Below, one piece after another: positions 1-6,123 of a stretch of DNA of 6,123 bases. The DNA comes from an uncultured Brevinema sp. Its GTDB lineage: Bacteria; Spirochaetota; Brevinematia; Brevinematales; Brevinemataceae. Within the stretch, counting starts at the first letter, position 1. Each line of letters starts with the position of its first letter. Below the pieces are notes generated by a model. That model made no database searches. It was not told the origin of the DNA and saw only the letters and a list, made by a program, of their open reading frames with translations. Location: positions 1 to 6,123 of the forward strand of contig CAMRBT010000094.1 in NCBI GenBank assembly GCA_947040475.1, given 5' to 3'. The translations under genes and the position numbers were made by a program.

Positions 1-43
1 TATAAAAAGATGTCATTTTGTGGCAAAATTTTAATAAATAAGT

Positions 44-49
44 TATGAT
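44..49 (+). promoter_or_regulatory. Possible -10 element of the large ankyrin gene
   Basis: TATGAT at 44-49 matches the sigma-70 -10 consensus at five of six positions and lies about 38 bases before the start codon. No good -35 is present: TGGCAA at 21-26 gives a 17-base spacer but only three consensus matches. The rest of 1-87 is AT-rich, with nothing else clear except the ribosome binding site at 78-83. The true promoter may lie upstream of the window. Confidence 0.3.
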
Positions 50-87
50 ATGTTTTAGAAAAATATTTATAAAATAAAGAGGGTACG

Positions 88-3000
88 ATGTTTAGAGTAG
101 TTATATTATTATTGAGTTTAATTTCGATTTCACCAACATATGGGCAGATTATGACTTTTATAGCTAGGGAAGACTTGGCAGGGATACAAAAATGTGTGGA
201 ACAAAATGGTGCTGATGTTAATAAAGTAGATAGAGATGGGCGTACTCCCTTAGAAATGGCAGTCTTTGGTAATAACTTAGATATTGTAAACTATCTTCTT
301 GATAAGGGTGCTAACACTGAAACAAAGGGCAAGATAGGTGGCACAGTATTGACAGACTCTTCCTATAAAGGGAATATAGAAATGGTAACACTTCTTGTAG
401 AACGAGGAGCTGATATTAACGTAAGGGATAAAGAAGGGATGAGCTCTCTAATGTTAGCTGCGAGGAAAAGGCATATAGAAGTAGTAAAATACCTCGTAGA
501 AAAAGGTGCCGACCTTACCATAAAAGATAATTATAAAAGTAGTACAGCATTAGTTTTGGCTTTTGAAGAAGGGTATTTTGAAATTGTGGAATATCTTGTC
601 CAAAATGGCGGTGATATCAATGATAAAATCAGAAGAAATCTTCCCTTATTAGTCAAATCTGCACAAAAAGGTAACTTGGATTCCATAGAATTTCTTATAA
701 AAAATGGTGCTAATATTAATGCAGAAGATAAAAATAGAAGTACTGCATTACTGTTGGCTTCACAAGATGGCCATTTAGATCTTGTGAAATATTTAGTAGA
801 AAATGGAGCTGATATCCGTAAAAAAAATAAATATGGCTACACACCATTTTTAGCAGCTTTTGATAAAGGTAATTTGGATATTGCAGAATATCTCGTTCAA
901 AAGGGAGCTAATGTTAATGAAAAGAATGGCATAGGTGTTCCTGTGTTACTTGTAGCGACAAGCGATGGATATTTAGATAGAGTACAGTTTCTTATAGAGA
1001 ATGGTGCTAATATTAATATAGAAGATGAAAATAAGAGAACAGCAGTATTTTGGGCTTCACAAGAAGGTCATTTAGACATTGTAAAATATCTTGTAGAAAA
1101 TAAAGCCAATATCAGTAGAAAAGATGAATACGGTGAAACACCATTACTAGTAGCTTTTGACAAAGGCAATTTGGATATTGTGGAATATTTTGTTCAAAAG
1201 GGTGCTAACCTTAATCAAAGAAACAAAGACGGTGTTCATTTACTATTTGCAGCGATAAATGAGGGATATTTAGATAAGGTACAGCTTCTTATAAAGAATG
1301 GTGTTAATATTAATATGCAATTCAAAGACCTGACCTCCCCACTAATAAGAGCTTCTGCATCAGGATATCTAGATATCGTAAAATATCTTGTCGAGAATGG
1401 AGCAGATCTTAATGCTAAAGGCTATAATGATTTCACAGCATTAACAGTAGCGGCAGTATCTAAACATCAAGATATCGTAGCATATCTTACAGAAAAAGGT
1501 GCTAATATCAATACACCAACTTTGGGTAATTTAACACCATTAATACTAGCATCTTCAGAGGGTAACTTGGAAACGGTGAAACATCTTGTCAGTAGTGGAG
1601 CTAATATAAATGAAAAAGATGCAGAAAATCAAACAGCATTGATAAAAGCTGCAGAAAAAGGACACTTAGAAATAGTAAAACATCTTATTGATAATAAAGC
1701 AGATATGAATATTAAAGATAACTATAGTCTTACAGCATTAGCTTATGCTTCGTCTAAAGGACATTTAGAAATTGTAAGATATCTTACCGAAAAAGGAGCT
1801 TCTGTTAATACACAAAATCCTGGGGATTTCACAGCATTGATAATGGCTTCTTCAGCGGGTAAATTGGAAGAAGTAAAACTTCTTGTCAGCAATGGAGCTA
1901 AAATCAATGAAAAGGACGAAGAAGAAAAAACAGCATTGATAGGAGCAGCAGGAGAAGGACATTTAGAAGTAGTAAAACATCTTGTTGAGAATGGTGCAGA
2001 TCTAAATCTTAAAGATGGTGATAGTTTTACAGCGTTACTGTGGGCTGTAGCTGGCAATCATGCAGAGATTGCAAAATACCTTATCGATAAGGGAGCAGAT
2101 CTTGATATAATAGGAGATAGTAGTTATACAGCTTTAATATTTGCTGTAGGTAACAATCATGCAGAGATTGTAAAACACCTTGTTGATAATGGAGCTGATC
2201 TTGATATAATGGGAGATAGTAGTTATACAGCTTTAATGATAGCTTCAGCCAAAAATTATATAGAACTTGTAAAATATCTTGTTGATAAGGGAGCTAATCT
2301 TAATATAAAAGGTGCAGATAACTATACAGTATTAATAATAGCCTCAGAATTAAATCATCCAGAGATTGTAAAATATCTTGTTGATAAGGGTGCTCAGCTT
2401 GATGAAAAGAATGAAGAAGAAGAAACAGCATTAATAATAGCCTCAAAATTAAATCATCTAGAGGTTGTGAAATATCTTGTTGATAAGGGTGCCGATATCG
2501 ATCAGAAGAATTCAGAAGAAAAAACAGCATTGATAAGAGCTTCAGAAGAAGGACATGTAGAGATAGCAAAATATCTTATTGATAACAAAGCAAATATGGA
2601 TATTAAAGATACAAATGGTCATGTAGCATTAATGTGGGCTACGGTTAATGGACATATAGAGATTGTAAAACATCTTGTTGATAAGGGTGCTAATCTTGAT
2701 ATAAGAGATAATCATAAATATACAGCACTAATAAGAGCTTCAGAAGCAGGGAATTTTGCAACAGTAAAATACCTTGTTGATAATGGTGCCACTATTAATA
2801 TTCAGGATAAATACAAATATACAGCTTTAATAAGAGCTACAATAGCAGGGCATTTTGAAACAGTAAAATACCTAGTGGATAAAAATGCAGATCTTAATAT
2901 TCAAGATCAAGATGGTTTAACAGCATTGATGTGGGCTTCATCACAAGGTCATTTAGAAGTTGTAAAATACCTTGTTGATAAGGGAGCTAATCTTGATATA

Positions 3001-4074
3001 AAAGATAAGTACAGTTATTCACCATTGGTGAGGGCTCTACACAAAAATTATTTAGAAATAGTAAAATATCTCGTGGTAAATGGTGCTGATATAAATACAA
3101 AGGACAAAAAGGATCTTACTCCATTAATGTGGGCATCAGATGCAGGTAACTTAAAAACGGTTCAATTCCTTGTAGAGAATGGTGCTGATATTAACATGAA
3201 AAACAACGAAGATTATACTGCATTAATGAGATCTTTAATACGTGAGAATATAGATGTAAGTAGATACCTTATCCAAAACGGAGCTAATCTTAACACCTAT
3301 GATAAAAACGGATTTACGCCATTAATATGGGCTATCAAAGCAGGTAATTTAAAAATGGTTCAATTTCTTGTAAAAAATAAAGCAGATATTAATATGAAAA
3401 GTAAAGAAGGGACACCTCCATTAAGCTGGGCTGCTCAAACAAGACAATCAGAGATAGTCAAATATCTTGTAGAAAACAAAGCTAATATTAATTTGCGGGA
3501 TAAAGGTGGTAATACGGCATTACTAGGAGCAGCCTATAAAGGTTATTTTAATATGGTGAAATATTTTGTAGAAAATGGTGCTAATATTAATACCAAAAAC
3601 AACGATGATTATTCTGCTTTATTTGCAACTTTGGATACAGAGCGTTTTGATATAACACAATATCTTGTAGATAAAGGAGCTGATATTAATATTACAGACA
3701 ATAAAGGTGTAACTCCATTAATGTGGGCAGCAAAAGAAGGTGACTTAAGAATAGTAAGATACTTTGTGGGAAAAAGAGTAAATATTAATACGCAGGATAA
3801 ATCAGAAAACACAGCATTAATATGGGCAACATTTAATGGACATTTAGAAGTCGTAAAATACCTCGCAGGTCAAAAAGCCAATATTGATATGCAAGATGGT
3901 AGTGGAACACCAGCACTAATATGGGCTGCATATAATGATCATTTAGATATAGTGAAATTCCTTGTAGAAAATGGTGCAGATACAAGTGTAGAGGACGATG
4001 AAGGCTATACAGCATTAGTGTGGGCATCAAAAAAAGATAATTTAGATATCGTAAAATATCTTTCTGGAAAGTAG
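88..4074 (+). CDS. Large exported protein of about 40 ankyrin repeats
   Basis: The 1328-residue product begins with a Sec-type signal peptide: Arg3, a hydrophobic core at about 4-14, and likely cleavage near TYG/Q at 18-20. The rest is ankyrin repeats to the last residue. The glycine (or its substitute) of the GADxN turn recurs at residue 41 and then every 33 residues to 1296, giving 39 turns plus a last repeat ending at the stop; the only irregularity is one extra residue near 151. Typical units read TALIxAxxxGHLEIVKYLVxxGADLNxKD. No catalytic, transmembrane or anchoring domain is visible, and Cys36 is the only cysteine. The family mediates protein-protein binding, so an extracytoplasmic scaffold or binding role is inferred; the target is unknown. 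The start is ATG at 88, with AGAGGG four bases upstream. TAG is followed in frame by two TAA codons. It is convergent with the smaller ankyrin gene. Confidence 0.93.
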   Translation: MFRVVILLLSLISISPTYGQIMTFIAREDLAGIQKCVEQNGADVNKVDRDGRTPLEMAVFGNNLDIVNYLLDKGANTETKGKIGGTVLTDSSYKGNIEMVTLLVERGADINVRDKEGMSSLMLAARKRHIEVVKYLVEKGADLTIKDNYKSSTALVLAFEEGYFEIVEYLVQNGGDINDKIRRNLPLLVKSAQKGNLDSIEFLIKNGANINAEDKNRSTALLLASQDGHLDLVKYLVENGADIRKKNKYGYTPFLAAFDKGNLDIAEYLVQKGANVNEKNGIGVPVLLVATSDGYLDRVQFLIENGANINIEDENKRTAVFWASQEGHLDIVKYLVENKANISRKDEYGETPLLVAFDKGNLDIVEYFVQKGANLNQRNKDGVHLLFAAINEGYLDKVQLLIKNGVNINMQFKDLTSPLIRASASGYLDIVKYLVENGADLNAKGYNDFTALTVAAVSKHQDIVAYLTEKGANINTPTLGNLTPLILASSEGNLETVKHLVSSGANINEKDAENQTALIKAAEKGHLEIVKHLIDNKADMNIKDNYSLTALAYASSKGHLEIVRYLTEKGASVNTQNPGDFTALIMASSAGKLEEVKLLVSNGAKINEKDEEEKTALIGAAGEGHLEVVKHLVENGADLNLKDGDSFTALLWAVAGNHAEIAKYLIDKGADLDIIGDSSYTALIFAVGNNHAEIVKHLVDNGADLDIMGDSSYTALMIASAKNYIELVKYLVDKGANLNIKGADNYTVLIIASELNHPEIVKYLVDKGAQLDEKNEEEETALIIASKLNHLEVVKYLVDKGADIDQKNSEEKTALIRASEEGHVEIAKYLIDNKANMDIKDTNGHVALMWATVNGHIEIVKHLVDKGANLDIRDNHKYTALIRASEAGNFATVKYLVDNGATINIQDKYKYTALIRATIAGHFETVKYLVDKNADLNIQDQDGLTALMWASSQGHLEVVKYLVDKGANLDIKDKYSYSPLVRALHKNYLEIVKYLVVNGADINTKDKKDLTPLMWASDAGNLKTVQFLVENGADINMKNNEDYTALMRSLIRENIDVSRYLIQNGANLNTYDKNGFTPLIWAIKAGNLKMVQFLVKNKADINMKSKEGTPPLSWAAQTRQSEIVKYLVENKANINLRDKGGNTALLGAAYKGYFNMVKYFVENGANINTKNNDDYSALFATLDTERFDITQYLVDKGADINITDNKGVTPLMWAAKEGDLRIVRYFVGKRVNINTQDKSENTALIWATFNGHLEVVKYLAGQKANIDMQDGSGTPALIWAAYNDHLDIVKFLVENGADTSVEDDEGYTALVWASKKDNLDIVKYLSGK
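523..1416 (+). repeat. 297-bp higher-order repeat, three copies
   Basis: Three adjacent blocks of three ankyrin repeats resemble each other more than they resemble their neighbours. They are residues 146-245, 246-344 and 345-443 (DNA about 523-822, 823-1119 and 1120-1416). Each has the order AFxxGxxxIxEYxVQxG, then GxLDxxxxLIxNGxNIN, then GxLDxVKYLVENxA. At the DNA level, the stretch beginning GCTTTTGA at 857 recurs 297 bp later. This indicates amplification of a three-repeat unit rather than of single repeats. Confidence 0.75.
1423..2016 (+). repeat. 297-bp higher-order repeat, two copies
   Basis: Residues 446-544 and 545-643 are two copies of another three-repeat unit. YLTEKGA at 466 and 565, and the pair NINEKDAENQTALIKAA (506) and KINEKDEEEKTALIGAA (605), are each exactly 99 residues apart. 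This block follows the first 297-bp series but has its own consensus. Confidence 0.75.
2044..2241 (+). repeat. Near-identical 99-bp tandem duplication
   Basis: Units 2044-2142 and 2143-2241 are the freshest-looking duplication in the array. The 38 bases from 2101 and from 2200 differ at one position only, and both units share GCTGTAG and CAATCATGCAGAGATT at the same phase. Both encode the unusual GADLDIxGDSSYTAL segment. Confidence 0.8.
2272..2489 (+). repeat. Identical 20-mers at 99-bp spacing
   Basis: The same 20 bases, starting AAATATCTTG, occur at 2272, 2371 and 2470, encoding KYLVDKG each time. Flanking sequence is also shared: TTAATAATAGCCTCA at 2332 and 2431. The next unit (2569) has already diverged. 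This marks a run of recently homogenised ankyrin units. Confidence 0.8.
3106..3501 (+). repeat. 198-bp higher-order repeat, two copies
   Basis: Residues 1007-1072 and 1073-1138 form two copies of a two-repeat unit. The first half is clear (TPLxWAxxAGNLKxVQFLVxN, 66 residues apart, DNA 3121 and 3319). The second half is more diverged. The DYTALMRSL segment at 1042 has its closest partner, DYSALFATL, 132 residues later, so the C-terminal part was probably built in steps of two and four repeats. Confidence 0.65.
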
Positions 4075-4102
4075 TAATAAAAAACAGTCTACATATAAAA
4101 AT

Positions 4103-4135
4103 AAACACCCCTTAGATTTCTCTAGGGGTGTTTTT
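4103..4135. terminator. Bidirectional intrinsic terminator between convergent genes
   Basis: AAACACCCC at 4103-4111 pairs with GGGGTGTTT at 4125-4133, and TAGA at 4113-4116 pairs with TCTA at 4121-4124. The loop is four bases and T4112 is bulged. A T-rich run follows on the plus strand (to 4140), and the A-rich stretch at about 4097-4105 gives a U-rich tail to minus-strand transcripts. It lies 28 bases after the large ankyrin gene and about 70 bases beyond the stop of the opposing gene, so it can end both. Confidence 0.9.
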
Positions 4136-4202
4136 ATTTTAAAGATAAATTTGCTTAGGGGGGTGTTAAGAATTTTTGTTGTTTTCAGCTCTTAGCTGAG
4201 AG

Positions 4203-5513
4203 TTATTTTAACATTTGTTGTAGGACAAGATCATCATCTTTTAGAGCTATGGAATAAGGAGTATCACCCCATCTTTCTTTTTTGTTTTTCATAGCCCCAG
4301 CATTTAGTAATTTACGTACAATGTGTCTTTGTTTACTTTCTGCTGCTTCATGTAAAGCTGTTCGTTGATCTTTATTTGAATGATTAACATCAACTTTCAT
4401 CGCTAATAATAAATTTATAAAATCATAGGCAACATTATCAATAGCAAGCATTAAAATAGAGTTTCCTTCGTTATCGACTTCGTTGACATCAGCACCTTTT
4501 TCTAGTAATAATTTGAAATATACCATTTGATTTTGTCTAGCAGTACAATGAAATGAAGTGTGTCCATGATGATTTTTGATACGATAGTCTATTTTTGGTA
4601 AGAGAAATTGTACGACATCGAGATTGTTTCTTTTTATAGCTTGATGTAGTAGGGTATCGCCGTAATTATCTTTTGCTGATAGATCTGATTTGTATCTAGC
4701 TAGCAATCTAAGATGTGCTATGTTTTCATTTTGTATGGCGTAATAACTAGGGACTTGACCATAGTTATCTTTGTCATTAATGTTGATACCACCCTTAACT
4801 AGAAGATTTAAAACTTCATAATTTAGCATTCTATTTTCTATGGTGTAGTGTAGAACATTTTGACCATAGTTGTTTTTTTCATGTATGTTGGCTTTGTATT
4901 GTAGTAATAAATTGATTACTCCTGTATTCCCTGACGCAACAGCATAAAATAAAGGAGTGTTACCACTATTATTTTTAATATTAAGATTAGCCCCATGTTT
5001 TAATAAGAGGTCAGCCAATCCAAGTTGATTCATGGTAACAGCTTGGTGTAGAGGCGTATCACCACTATTATTTTGATGATTAATATCCAGTTTGTGATTT
5101 ATAAGTAGTTGTAACATATCAAGAGATCCAGAGTTGAGCGCATTGTAAAATAAGCTATCTCCACTACTATTTGTTAATTTTATATTAGCTTTGTATTGTA
5201 ACAATAGATCAAATGTTATTTTTTGTTTGCCTCCAACAGCATTAGCAATAGGACTATCTCCATAATCGTTAAAACTATTAGGATTAGCCCCCTTTTGTAA
5301 TAATAATTCAACAGCATCCATGTTGCTAAATTGAATAGCTTTTATTAAAGGAACATCATTATCAGAATCTTTATTAAGATTTCCCCCTTTTTTGATCTGT
5401 TCTTCTAATTTTGTGATATCACGATCAGCAATAGCATCATATAAATCATTTGAATTGGAAAATGACAATGATACCGCATTTAAGATCAAAAATAAAATAC
5501 TTATAATTTTCAT
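4203..5513 (-). CDS. Exported ankyrin-repeat protein (436 aa)
   Basis: The product starts with a Sec-type signal peptide (Lys2, hydrophobic core about 3-17, likely cleavage near SFS/N at 17-19). About 12-13 ankyrin repeats fill the rest. The GADxN-type turns fall at residues 43, 75, 108, 141, 174, 207, 242, 275, 307, 340, 373 and 406, with small length changes around 207-242 and 275-307. Unlike the large protein opposite, several repeats keep canonical forms such as TPLHQA (153-158) and ALHEA. Turns tend to alternate between GAN and KAN/KLD types. Repeat 9 (LLPKIDYRIKNHHG) has lost the Gly-Ala turn. No enzyme or membrane domain is visible, so an extracytoplasmic protein-binding role is inferred and the partner is unknown. 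The ATG at 5513 has AGGGG five bases upstream (5519-5523). It diverges from the PadR-type gene and may share its control. Confidence 0.92.
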   Translation of the reverse strand: MKIISILFLILNAVSLSFSNSNDLYDAIADRDITKLEEQIKKGGNLNKDSDNDVPLIKAIQFSNMDAVELLLQKGANPNSFNDYGDSPIANAVGGKQKITFDLLLQYKANIKLTNSSGDSLFYNALNSGSLDMLQLLINHKLDINHQNNSGDTPLHQAVTMNQLGLADLLLKHGANLNIKNNSGNTPLFYAVASGNTGVINLLLQYKANIHEKNNYGQNVLHYTIENRMLNYEVLNLLVKGGININDKDNYGQVPSYYAIQNENIAHLRLLARYKSDLSAKDNYGDTLLHQAIKRNNLDVVQFLLPKIDYRIKNHHGHTSFHCTARQNQMVYFKLLLEKGADVNEVDNEGNSILMLAIDNVAYDFINLLLAMKVDVNHSNKDQRTALHEAAESKQRHIVRKLLNAGAMKNKKERWGDTPYSIALKDDDLVLQQMLK

Positions 5514-5541
5514 ATTTACCCCTATGTTTTTAATTATTATT

Positions 5542-5570
5542 ATTATACTATATCATTGATATTAATACAA
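5542..5570 (-). promoter_or_regulatory. Promoter of the 436-aa ankyrin gene
   Basis: On the minus strand a perfect TATAAT lies at 5547-5542. TTGTAT at 5570-5565 is a partial -35 (three of six), with a 17-base spacer. Transcription would start near 5535, leaving a leader of about 20 bases with the ribosome binding site at 5523-5519. The -10 sits inside a 10-mer identical to one arm of the PadR operator candidate. Confidence 0.55.
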
Positions 5571-5638
5571 TTATTTTTCTGTTGACTAGACTGTAAATAT
5601 TCACAAAATATTTTTTCTATATTTTTAATGAATACTTA

Positions 5639-5667
5639 TTGACACATTATACTATGTATGGTATAGT
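5639..5667 (+). promoter_or_regulatory. Promoter of the PadR-HAAS operon
   Basis: A perfect -35 TTGACA at 5639-5644 and TATAGT at 5662-5667 are separated by 17 bases. A TGG extended -10 lies at 5659-5661. The stretch just upstream (about 5605-5638) is almost entirely A and T and could act as an UP element. This is the strongest promoter candidate in the window. Confidence 0.75.
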
Positions 5668-5672
5668 ATAAT
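5646..5672. promoter_or_regulatory. Candidate PadR operator (10-bp inverted repeat)
   Basis: ATTATACTAT (5646-5655) and ATAGTATAAT (5663-5672) are perfect reverse complements around a 7-base centre. The dyad covers the spacer and -10 of the PadR promoter. PadR proteins are dimeric winged-helix repressors that commonly bind dyads in their own promoters, so autorepression is the natural reading. Binding itself is inferred. Confidence 0.7.
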
Positions 5673-5678
5673 TGATAC

Positions 5679-5683
5679 GGAGG
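5679..5683 (+). promoter_or_regulatory. Ribosome binding site fixing a GTG start
   Basis: GGAGG at 5679-5683 is six bases before GTG at 5690. The nearby ATG at 5694 is in another frame, so the GTG is the supported start of the PadR-type gene. Confidence 0.8.
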
Positions 5684-5689
5684 TATTAA

Positions 5690-6007
5690 GTGGATGTACA
5701 ATTAAAACGAGGCTTACTTGAGATCTGTGTGCTTGCCTCTATGACAAAGGAAGATGTCTACGGTTATAAGCTTATAAAAGCTGTATCCGCCTATATTGAG
5801 ATATCAGAATCAACGCTTTATCCCATCTTAAAACGACTTGAGAGTGCAGGGGCTGTGAGTACTTATTCAGTAGAACATAATAGCCGTCTGAGAAAATATT
5901 ATAAGATCACTCCTGTGGGGCAAGATCGTATAAAAGATTTTCTACAAGATTGGGAAAATGTAATGCGTGTTTATAAATATATAGAGGGAGAATATAGCAA
6001 TGACTAA
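5690..6007 (+). CDS. PadR-family transcriptional regulator
   Basis: This 105-residue protein is a short PadR-type winged-helix repressor with a minimal C-terminal dimerisation helix (about 76-100). Family signatures are visible: the N-terminal LKRGLLEICVLASM, YGYKLIK at 24-30, the recognition helix SESTLYPILKRLESAG at 39-54, and the wing ending RKYYKITPVGQ at 68-78. It starts at GTG, set by GGAGG at 5679-5683. Its stop overlaps the next gene by 8 bp, so the two are co-transcribed and probably translationally coupled. Short PadR proteins next to DUF1700/HAAS membrane proteins are a recurrent pair, often linked to envelope-related genes. The ligand is unknown. A strong promoter with a 27-bp dyad over its -10 suggests autoregulation. 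Hand-counted GC is higher than in the ankyrin genes. Confidence 0.93.
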   Translation: MDVQLKRGLLEICVLASMTKEDVYGYKLIKAVSAYIEISESTLYPILKRLESAGAVSTYSVEHNSRLRKYYKITPVGQDRIKDFLQDWENVMRVYKYIEGEYSND

Positions 6008-6123
6008 AACTGAATTTTTAAAAAAATTAGCTCTCGCCTTATCAGATTTAGAAAGCGATGAGAAAGAAAAATTCTTATCCTACTACAGGGAAATTATTGA
6101 AGATAGAATAGAAAATGGACTAA
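6000..6123 (+). CDS. DUF1700/HAAS-family protein, N-terminal fragment
   Basis: The first 41 codons are present and the gene runs off the window. The translation, MTKTEFLKKLALALSDL followed by EKEKFLSYYREIIEDRIENG, matches the N-terminal helical region typical of DUF1700 (HAAS) proteins, which usually continue into several transmembrane segments. ATG at 6000 has AGAGGGAG at 5983-5990, nine bases upstream, inside the PadR coding sequence. The 8-bp overlap points to translational coupling. In this family the membrane protein is thought to work with its PadR partner; the mechanism is not visible here. Confidence 0.85.
   Translation, partial: MTKTEFLKKLALALSDLESDEKEKFLSYYREIIEDRIENGL

Larger units (their letters stand above)
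148..4071 (+). repeat. 99-bp tandem coding array (ankyrin units)
   Basis: About 40 consecutive 99-bp units, one per ankyrin repeat, fill the gene after the signal peptide. Phase is kept over 38 intervals with a single 3-bp insertion near 538-543. Units range from strongly diverged at the 5' end to near-identical locally in the middle (about 2044-2489). Such an array can gain or lose units by recombination or replication slippage without leaving the reading frame. Confidence 0.9.

Noticed and set aside
15..29. Small hairpin ATTTTG-TGG-CAAAAT as a terminator of an upstream gene
   Set aside because: A 6-bp, nearly all A-T stem with no clean T-run; in AT-rich DNA this is likely by chance.
1743..2569. 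Antisense open frames inside the large ankyrin gene (minus strand 1743-2057 and 2300-2569)
   Set aside because: They mirror the 99-bp coding repeats, lack supported ribosome binding sites, and their translations show only low-complexity Leu/Ser-rich strings. The sense frame is unmistakable.
46..4000. Asp-rich loops (such as DRDG at 48-51 and QDQDG at 938-942) as calcium-binding sites
   Set aside because: Asp-x-Asp-Gly is the normal ankyrin loop, and no complete EF-hand or RTX pattern is present.
148..4071. Regular 99-bp array as a CRISPR or non-coding satellite
   Set aside because: The units are coding throughout, have no unique spacers between conserved repeats, and translate into ankyrin repeats.
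3609..4108. Antisense open frames on the minus strand at 3609-3812 and 3833-4108
   Set aside because: Same reason: shadows of the repeat code. The second also runs into the terminator hairpin.
4185..4199. Hairpin TCAGCT-CTT-AGCTGA just past the stop of the 436-aa ankyrin gene as its own terminator
   Set aside because: The stem is short, and on the minus strand it is followed by an A-rich rather than U-rich run. The strong hairpin at 4103-4135 serves better.

Overview
This 6.1-kb window comes from an AT-rich bacterium (hand counts give about 31% GC over three 60-base lines of the large gene and about 39% over three lines of the regulator gene). Genes are preceded by clear Shine-Dalgarno sequences. 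Two proteins carry Sec-type signal peptides followed by ankyrin repeats, and a PadR-type regulator overlaps a DUF1700/HAAS gene. The mix of exported ankyrin arrays and a PadR-HAAS pair would fit an AT-rich, host- or gut-associated bacterium. A spirochaete such as Brachyspira is one candidate, but the organism cannot be fixed from the sequence.

Layout. Positions 1-87 are a short leader with a weak promoter candidate. Positions 88-4074 (+) encode a 1328-residue exported protein that is almost entirely a solenoid of about 40 ankyrin repeats. At the DNA level this is a 99-bp tandem array with one phase break and visible nested amplification: 297-bp, 99-bp and 198-bp higher-order units. Positions 4203-5513 (-) encode a second exported ankyrin protein of 436 residues with about 12-13 more diverged repeats. 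The two genes converge on a shared hairpin terminator at about 4103-4135. Positions 5514-5689 are a divergent intergenic region with a promoter in each direction. The rightward promoter drives a 105-residue PadR-family repressor (GTG start at 5690), which overlaps by 8 bp the start of a DUF1700/HAAS gene cut off by the window edge.

How it may work together. The padR-like promoter contains a perfect 10-bp inverted repeat over its -10 element, a convincing autoregulatory operator. One identical 10-bp arm recurs over the -10 of the divergent ankyrin gene, so the PadR protein may also control that gene (inference). The ankyrin proteins probably act outside the cytoplasm as protein-binding scaffolds; their partners are unknown. 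No tRNA, rRNA, CRISPR array, insertion sequence or attachment site was seen.
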